Positions 56,371 through 64,000 of a stretch of 64,000 nt of DNA are shown here, piece after piece. A program made the position numbers and the translations under genes. The stretch's first letter is position 1. Every line of letters begins with the position of its first letter. The stretch comes from Polytrichum commune (lineage: Eukaryota; Streptophyta; Polytrichopsida; Polytrichales; Polytrichaceae), in the NCBI GenBank assembly GCA_950295325.1, contig OX485808.1, positions 18,312,527 through 18,376,526 on the forward strand, in the 5' to 3' direction. The notes below the pieces were generated by a model. That model saw only the letters and a program-made list of their open reading frames with translations. It searched no databases and was not told the origin of the DNA.

Positions 56371-58760
56371 AAATGGTTACTAGCCCACTTCTGCTAGGAT
56401 ATGAGTAAAACACGCAATTACCTAGTACTAGATGATCATATAGATTCTCTCGATATGTTGATTACGTGTTGATTGTTGAGTTTGGATGGATGTCATATTT
56501 TGAGCACGCATTTTTATCTAACTTAAACACATGATTTTTGGTATCCGTTATTGGAACCATATACCACTCAAATATATGTGTGACCAAATTATGCCCCCTC
56601 CATGTCTGACGTTACCAAACAGCCAAAGTCTTTCCTAAAAATCGGGTACAACTCTCTCGGTTATAGCGAAGGCATTTGGATATTCCAATGCACCTACAAG
56701 AACTTGCTCCATAGATTTTTGAGTAGGCTTTAGTTGAGTAGGTTTTAGTTAAGTTGTTTTATTTACCAAGCAATGAATGTTGGGTAGTTTTTGTCCCATT
56801 CCCAAATGCCTTGCTACTCATCTATCTTACCATTGGTTTTTGTTAATGAAGCTCCTCGTGCCCTCGTAGCTAAGACTAAAAGCAACCAATCACAAGGGCT
56901 GGAGGCGACACTTTTAAAGGTCCTAAACTCTTGTCTCATGTCTAGGTACCGATGGGAGGGTCGGTGCTCGAGGCTTAAAACCACCACTTTTAGATCATGC
57001 CACATCATTCACCAACTAGGCTCTATTGTCGATGGTGTGAAGACCGTGTTTTTAGAACCAATTTTTAGGCTTAGCTAAAGTCAAGTGAGAAGGGGCCATT
57101 AGGCACATATATCTTAGGGTGGAGTTCCAATAAGGTCCAAGACCAAAGAATTTTTGTTTTGAGTGATCCTATTGGCCGAGTGGAAGAATTTGAACCCAAG
57201 GAGTTTACACTAAGGTATGGGTCCAATGTATGGGGAAAATGAAGTGGCACTAATGTGGCATCCCTTTCCAGTCAAGTCTCGACAGTCCCCACCCAAGATA
57301 ATCTTCTTCCTAGTTTGACAAACCAATCTCCAGTCCGGAAGTAAGGTTCGTGAAAGAGTGGTTTGGACCCTTGAGTTTTGTGCTCGTGGACCTTAATGTA
57401 AACCCACTGTTATTAGGCACTTTCTTGCATGTACAAGTGGGTTTCCATTAGGGTCCACTACCAATGAAAGTCCAAAAACAAACAATTTAATCTGACAAGA
57501 GCAAAAAAATTGTATCCAAAGAGTTTACACAAGGATTTGGGTCCAAGGCACGAACAAATGAAATGGTTATTTCCGTGCCATCACTTTCCCTACAAATATC
57601 GGCGGTTGTCACTCGATAATGTACTCCTCCTAACTTAGTTTAAGAGACATATTTGGTTCAAGCTCAAGTGAAATCTTGAGTCTAAAAGTAAGATCCATTA
57701 AGAGGTGTTTTAGACCATGAATTTCTTGGACTCGTACCCTAATGCAAGCCCACCCCACTATTGTAGATGTTATCCTAACATCATAGAAAGCTATATGCTC
57801 CCTATACGCCTCGTCTTCTTTGATTGTTGTAACCCAATTCCACATGAAATTTTGGGGTCCGCACCAATGTAATAACAACATATCATTTTCGAACTTGTAA
57901 TTGTTTTATGTTGAGCCCAATAGGCAATCTAGTAAGATTTTAAACTTTTTTTGGATGCATGGTATTAAAATTGCAATCTTTGAATCATCCTTGGCATTTA
58001 AGGCACTTGAGTCCACTCATATTTTGTGTACATGGAAGCCCGCTCTATAATGAACACTGGGGGGGGGGGGTCTCCATTTCAATTACATATTAAAAGGTCC
58101 AATGGTCACAACGGTGAAAATATCGAGTTGGGGTAGTTAGTGAAAATACAAATTATGATCATTTTGGATATAACTACACAACTCTGTGTGATGTTTAGAT
58201 ATAGACACATGAAAATTCATGTTCCGATTTTGAAATATATGTCAACTCTAAAAAAAGAGGTCAAAGTTGGCACACTAGGTGGTGGTTGACCCTCGTATTG
58301 GAGCGAAATGTTCAAGGCCAAACTTGTTTATTTATAATAATAAAATGGGCGATGATTCGTCTATGTGCTCAAGCCTTAGTGAACTCTTACAAGCTTCGAC
58401 CGCACTCCAAAGCACCACTCTCTCCTAAACCCTAAACCAACTCCAATATGGTTTTCACCCATATATTCTTTCAACGTATACAAATCTCTTTGTTAATTAT
58501 GCATGGTTCATCACCCCCCCCCCTCTCAATGGAATTAATTTGGGGTCTTTGATGCCATTTCCAAAGTCGACCCATTTGAAAATATAAAACTTCATGCTAT
58601 AAGAATAGTTTGTTATGTATTCAATTTTCTCACTTAGAGTTTATGTGTACACCACTCTAGTCCGTACAAAGTACACACACATACAAGCTACATTTTTATT
58701 TATTTAACTATTTGTTTATAAGCACGGGTATGAAAATGTGCAACATACATGTTTTTACTA
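56371..58760. other. Gene-free stretch, partly duplicated
   Basis: No gene seen. 56500-56590 carries the short dispersed motif. 57126-57407 and 57450-57750 are diverged direct copies (GTTTACAC.AAGG, GGGTCCAA, GTGGCATC/GTGCCATC, TTTGGACC, CTCGT.GACC). G and C homopolymers occur near 58060 and 58515. Confidence 0.45.
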
Positions 58761-59100
58761 CACTAAGAAATATCTCATTAATGTGGGCCACAATAATTTT
58801 CTAGAGCCCACGCTCACTCTCACATTGAGAATTAATATGGGCAACATTAATTCTCAATGCACTCTAAATTTATAGGAAATTAGTGTAGGCCACATTAATT
58901 ATCTTTTTATAAATTAATGTGGGTCGTTCTTTTAATTCTGCTACTTTTGTTCTATAACTAATGATTATGTGTTGGTCGGAAGTCCCCGTGAAGACTTGGG
59001 AGAAGACCCGGGGCCTTGAACCCATGTTGTTTCCATCCTCACTAGAAAATTAGTGTGGCATGTGCTAGTTTCCCACCCACACCAATAAGACTATTTAGTG
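58761..59100. mobile_element. Possible CACTA-type MITE
   Basis: Begins CACTAAGAAATA and ends TATTTAGTG, with outer bases CTA and TAG extending the inverted repeat. A 13-bp perfect internal inverted pair (58824-58836, 58846-58858; ATTGAGAATTAAT) is also present. The terminal repeats are imperfect and no separate target duplication can be told apart, so this is tentative. Confidence 0.35.
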
Positions 59101-62025
59101 TAGTCGGCCTTTGACACCCTTGTATAAGAATTGAATTGGCAAGCCTTGTAGACTATAATATATAGACGAATTTAACAAGTTTGTGGTGTGTCACGTGCTT
59201 TACCTCCAAATTAACACCATCTTCAAATACTTCTAGTTCCATGAACCCTCTTGACTTCTTGGAGTTTAGAATCAACTTCATTTCATTGATACATGCAATT
59301 ACGTTGCCTCACACTAATTAATCGACATTCCACTCTCTCTAGATATTTGCTACCACAATAAGCAAAGTGCATGATTTTGTAATTTATGCGTGGCTGCTAC
59401 ACGCATGAATAAATAATGTTATAAAATGTAATTTGTCACCGCAATTTTGACCCAAGAACATTTACATGGGTAAATTGGTAAAGGCAACTTAGTTGCACAT
59501 ATTAGTGTGGAACCTTATGTGGCACCCCTGTAAGATATGTGGGTGTTATTCGATTCAATTTTCATGTTCTCCAACTTCCATCAACGAGATTCACACAACA
59601 AACGTCGCGTTGCATTAGCAAATCTACAATGAAACATGTGCAAAAATCGGACATCCCCTGATTCAGTTATGGTTAATCGGAAGTGCATGTTTGTTGATTT
59701 CTTAACTGGATACATAGGTCCTCCCGATTATGTTCATTATTGGGTGTAGCGCAATTATTGATATTTGAAGACGTAGTCCAATCTCTTTTAAACACGTGTC
59801 TTTATGTTGCGTGCTCTTTGATCCTCATTGATCCACATACCAATCAAATATAGGGGTCTAATTAAGAAAATGTGCCACTTATAAAGACCCATCTACCTCA
59901 CATGTGGAAGGTGAGTGAGTGGGTGAAGAGTGCTCGCCCGTTTGCATAATACATGAGAAAGGAACTATGAAAGCACTTGTAGATTGTGAGCTTTGACCAA
60001 TTTTTTAATAATAATAATGATGCATGTGTCATATACGTTCAACATTATGAACATAGTTGGACATGTTGGATGATGGTATGTCATGCACATATGTTACAAT
60101 GTATGTGAGTATGACTTGTTCAAAAAGACACGTGTTTCATCATAAAGTTATTCCTTCCCCTATTCCTTTCCACCAATGATAGGGCTACATTGAATCTCAC
60201 GACATTAAATTATTTAGTCTCATAGTTGTGTTCCTTTCTATACTTAGCGTTTGACATGGGCCTCCACTATCTTACCTCCATAGGACGAAAATGGCGTTGG
60301 TATAAATAATGAATAGTAAGAACATCGTGAACAAATGTCAATACTTTTAGTGATAGTGTTGCTAGGAATAAATTTTTGTAGGATAAAAAAAACACGCAAT
60401 TGGTACAAGATGATTAGCAATCCTAATTGTACGTGTAGCCATTTGCCTCATAAGTTCTAGAGCTTATATGAACAACTTAGTCACTATCAAAGTAAAGATT
60501 ATTGTGTTCATTAACACTTAATTTCATGGACTGTATTGTGGTTTCATTAGATCATCTAAAAAGCAAGCTTTCTAGAGCTTACGAAGCTTATGTTGTTTTT
60601 GACCAAGTCATCGAATTTCTCTCAAATAAACCAATAAAAGCACCCACCCAGAGCCCATATGAGAGTAGGTTTGCCTTAGCTTTTTTTAGAGTTAAATTAG
60701 CTTTAATGGTTTGTTTCCTACCTTCGGCTTGAGCTAGTTTATCTTGAGCCATTTGAAAAGTTTCTTGAGCTTTTTGAAAATTCATTACATTAAATTTTTC
60801 TACTCTTTACCATTTTTAGTGTACCTAAAAGAAAAGTTGTTGGTAATGATTTTAAGAACACATCAATATGGTAGCCATAGCTAGTCATTTTCATGATTTG
60901 CTAACAATAATTTTAAATTCATTAAACTTCAAGAAATTGTGATAAATATATGCAATACAATTATAGTCCAAACTTTCAAGATTATAGCAAGACTAGAAAT
61001 ACACTTTGATATTGACAAATTTCTAGAAAATTGACAATTTATAATTAAAACAATATGAAGTTGCTATGTATAATATTGTATTAACAAAGGAAAACTTCTG
61101 TCATTCTTGACTTTAAAAGTCTCTCGTGAACAACCATCTTTTTATATTGGAATAGGATCAACGCCGTTGACAACAAAATTTCACAAGGAACACAATGATA
61201 CTCATTTTGACCTTCCTAGCACTTTCCTTTTGGATGAGTTTGCCTTCAAGAGTCATTCATAAGCCCAAAAGGAATATCTCAAGAAGTTAAGGGTCAAGTG
61301 GTCACACAAATTGCTCCAATCAGGTTGACTATTAGAATAATTAAAATGATTACCATATTTTGAACACATAGTCCAATCTTTCAAACACATGTCTTTTGGG
61401 TGTCCGTTCTTAGATCCATGTCTGATCACATACCACTCAAATACAAGTGTCCAGATTATTCTTGTGTTGGGATTACACACACCTATTTTAACCTTTTCCA
61501 ACCCGAGATGCTTCCTTTATGTCTTCTATAATCTCCTTCTAGAATTGTTGATTGAGCCCAAGTGGATTCATCCAACCCCCATAAACGGAAGACGTCTCCC
61601 TTTATGCTTAAATTATGTATACCGTGATTTTATAATAAATAAACCCAACATTGATGAGTTCATAACATCGCATCATCCGTAGAACCCGATATCACATGAG
61701 CATAATTATTTCCAAGAGTTCCCTTTTTGGGGAGCACTTAGGCTGTGACCTATGAATTTTGAATTGTAGCCTTTTTCTTTGAAAAGTGACCAATTTGTAC
61801 TACACAAATTATTCTAATACATGCATGTACAATACAAACTTATGCAATGCAATAACGTCTTACTTAGGAGTTAATTTTTTCCTAACAAAAGTTCAATAGG
61901 TTATTCGGGCATTATAGAACATAAGTGACTTGGCTTTGTAAAATATTACCTTCTTGTCAAATAGTTATAGCATTGCGTAACTCGGAATAGTATCACACAC
62001 TAGTTGGGATAACTAATGTAGATGC
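59101..62025. other. AT-rich gene-free stretch with two copies of a dispersed motif
   Basis: 59760-59865 and 61345-61455 carry the short dispersed motif also found at 6362-6485, 28455-28560 and 56500-56590. The minus-strand frame 60785-60588 is Gln/Lys/Ala-rich but unrecognised. Nothing else supported. Confidence 0.45.
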
Positions 62026-62028
62026 TTA

Positions 62029-62544
62029 GGGGTTGTTTACATCATGGACCATGAAGTCCTCCCTTGCTCCTCTACAATACATGATTGGCTATTGAACTTG
62101 TCTCGAAACCACTTTGGTTTACATCAAGAATTTTTTTGTAAGAGTGACCATGCAACTTGAGGTCCCCAAAAGCCCATATTTTTCAAGCCTACATTATCTA
62201 TTGTCATGATCCAACATGTTTTGATGTGAGAGAAGCAAATGAGATACTCTCGTTACAAATGTCGATGGATCATGGCAAAGAATTGCCATTTTAATTTTTC
62301 TAGTCTTATTTTTTTGGATGCCAAACGTTGTCATAGTTACGAGGAAAGCATGGAAGACAAAAAGGAGGAGGTCAAACATGAAGAAAATCCTCAAAACTAC
62401 CCTTTTGGGAAATATTTTTTAAAAATAATCAGCAAACCCACTTTTTGGTGTATGGTCACTTCTCTTGGTCCACGTTTCAATTTACACCAGCGAGGGGCCC
62501 AATACCATGGGGACAACTTCATGGTCCATGATGTAAACAACCCG
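62029..62544. mobile_element. 516-bp MITE, TTA duplication (second TIR family)
   Basis: Starts GGGGTTGTTTACATCATGG and ends with its inverted copy to 62544 (27 of 28 bases), flanked by TTA at 62026-62028 and 62545-62547. Ends and interior match the 1127-bp element at 14040-15166, of which this appears to be a shorter relative. PIF/Harbinger-like by target site and end sequence. Confidence 0.82.
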
Positions 62545-62837
62545 TTAGTAATGTTACGGTGTTCCACATTAAAGGGAAATACTTATCCACCGTCTCCCCT
62601 CTTTCTTGCCTCAAGACAACCTTGGTAATTGTCCCCAGGTGTGTTATGTTTTTGTGACGCCCATCATTAGGTCTTAGATTGTCGTGAGTTTCAAGAAAGC
62701 CAACCATTCCCGATGCACCTCAACCTTCTACACACCAACTCGCACATTCATTTAGGGTTCCGAGGGACTCACCCAAGAATCCGGGCCCAAGAATCTCTTG
62801 GTTGCATTGTGCACCGAAGTTCCGCAACTATGATGGG

Positions 62838-63055
62838 GGAGAACCGGTGGTTAGTTACAAATGAACCGGTTGAGATTGAGAAACAACCGGTCGAAATTCA
62901 AGACCACAAGAAAATTACCAATCATTTAAGAGGAATCAATAGAATATTCCTCCAATTTATCAAAGGAAAACAAGAGGATGTCAACAACATGTAACCGGTT
63001 GGACTTGCAAACACTAGGATCTCAACCGATCATGCCCAAAAATCTCCCCCATCAT
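62838..63055 (+). repeat. Copy of the 6698-6910 repeat
   Basis: From GGGGGAGAACCGG to CAAAAATCTCCCCC, same orientation and near-collinear with 6698-6910, including the ACCGGTT boxes. It is not followed by an R1 copy here; similarity stops after the final CCCCC. Confidence 0.75.
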
Positions 63056-63119
63056 TGTTCCACAAGCCTCCCATTGTTCCCCATCCACCTTCAAAACACT
63101 GTAAAAGCTACACAAAATA

Positions 63120-63245
63120 TGATATTTAGTGTTTGATACACTAAATATCATCAACCCTATGAAAGTAAGTAACATCAAATGTACACTCAAACACTAAATA
63201 TCAACTATGGTGATATGTGGAAGTTACATGTTTGCATTTAGTGTT
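63120..63245. repeat. Cluster of ATATTTAGTGTTTG palindromic boxes
   Basis: GATATTTAGTG/CACTAAATATC boxes in both orientations at about 63120-63150, 63190-63205 and 63233-63245; related boxes occur at about 14733-14762. Probably remnants of TIR ends. Confidence 0.4.
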
Positions 63246-63328
63246 AGTAAGGATATAATAAGGGAGGTGGCAGTAGGGAAGGTAGCCACATTTATGTCAC
63301 ACACTAATTGTCAAAGATTTGAAAATTA

Positions 63329-63864
63329 GGGCCACTTTGCACCTAGAGGCCGGGCCAATTCGTTGTGTAAGAGGCTTGAAATCCTCACTTATGATTGGCC
63401 AAAAGGATGAAATCGGCCCCAACCCCTTTACACCTAGAGGCGGGGCCGATTTGGTGGTATGAAATTTTTAATCAAAAAATGCATGGTATGACACGGCCCG
63501 AGCTCGTTGAATTGGGTGCACCCAAAATGGAGGGCCAATTCTTGGCCTCGGGGCCAATGTCACATTTCAATAGAAAAAACTTATTTTAAATAAAATATAA
63601 ATTTTTAGTAAACTATATCCATTGGATTATATGGAAATATGAACGGCTCTATGCTAAATTATGCTAGATCCGTTGGATTATGCTAGATTTATTGGATCGA
63701 CCCTGCTTCTTGACCCTAAGGCCTTTACATATGGAAAAATTGGCCCCCATTATAATCTTATTATAATGTGTAGTTGAGGCTGGCCTCCAACCTAAAAGGG
63801 GTTGAAATTTCATGCCATCGGCCTCAAGGGGAATTGGCCCGGCCTCTAGGTGTAAAGCGGCCCT
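63329..63864. mobile_element. 536-bp MITE with ~32-bp TIRs and TTA duplication
   Basis: Left end GGGCCACTTTGCACCTAGAG and right end CTCTAGGTGTAAAGCGGCCC are inverted over about 32 bp, flanked by TTA at 63326-63328 and 63865-63867. An extra copy of the end sequence lies inside at about 63424-63450. Non-coding. It shares GGGCCACTT with the 11537 family but differs beyond. Confidence 0.8.
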
Positions 63865-63867
63865 TAG

Positions 63868-64000
63868 GGCCACTTCACACATGAGCCAAGAGTCGTGACC
63901 TTGTAATCGTGAGGACCCTTGACTCTCATCCAAAAGCCGTACCATGGGTGTTGGGAAAGCCCTTTTATGTAGTCTTGGGCCCTCAAGCATAGTGTGAAGT
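63868..64000. mobile_element. Start of another GGGCCACTTCACAC-family element, cut by the window end
   Basis: Begins immediately after the TTA that also closes the preceding MITE, so both elements use the same TTA. Matches 18217 onward and, at the edge, the CCTCAAGCATA.TGTGAAG text of 17718-18216. The right end is outside the window. Confidence 0.7.

Noticed and set aside
57170-57215. tRNA-like piece (TTGGCCGAGTGG ... TTTGAACCC)
   Set aside because: The two boxes are only about 15 nt apart, no cloverleaf can be drawn, and the region is part of a duplicated non-coding segment.
60588-60785. Minus-strand frame rich in Gln/Lys/Ala as a small coiled-coil protein
   Set aside because: 65 codons, no recognised family, no splice-linked neighbours and AT-rich repeat surroundings.

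Overview
The window reads as nuclear DNA of a land plant. Five protein genes are split by many short GT-AG introns. They encode a plant-type mitochondrial FtsH protease, a three-box HMG protein known from plants, a TRAPP subunit, a lipid-linked glucosyltransferase and a probably plastid-targeted PP2C. There are short TTTAGGG interstitial telomere tracts and many plant-style TIR and LINE elements. The close match of one intronless gene to bacterial VOC proteins, and the LINE types, make me lean towards a non-seed plant (bryophyte, lycophyte or fern), but the sequence alone does not fix the species.

Layout. 1-8.0 kb: repeats. A unit carrying a tRNA-Pro gene occurs twice; one copy is split by a 5'-truncated LINE with a 16-bp target duplication, and a second decayed LINE lies between the copies. 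8.0-20 kb: transposon-rich, with a decayed PIF/Harbinger transposase, a 2.4-kb TTA-flanked TIR element carrying a broken methyltransferase-like gene, its 0.5-kb deletion derivative, and a second TIR family. 20.2-20.7 kb: intronless VOC/PhnB-like gene (+). 22.0-27.1 kb: PP2C phosphatase (-), 12 exons. 29.6-35.9 kb: FTSH4-type i-AAA protease (-), 10 exons, with a 5S rRNA-like sequence and internal duplications in its introns. 37.4-39.6 kb: TRAPPC3/BET3 (-), 5 exons. 42.6-48.9 kb: ALG10 (+), 9 exons. 50.4-55.2 kb: 3xHMG-box protein (-), 12 exons. 56-64 kb: gene-free, repeat-rich DNA ending in adjoining TIR elements.

The genes are ordinary housekeeping functions (mitochondrial proteolysis, vesicle tethering, N-glycan precursor synthesis, chromatin, phosphatase signalling) with no sign of joint function or operon logic. 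All exon chains were assembled by hand from reading-frame continuity, splice-site dinucleotides and phase; each of the five spliced CDSs sums to an exact multiple of three and ends in a stop. The most unusual material is in the mobile DNA: a TIR element carrying a beta-class DNA-methyltransferase-like gene broken only by TAG codons, tRNA-Pro carried inside a duplicated repeat, and a LINE inserted into one of those tRNAs.
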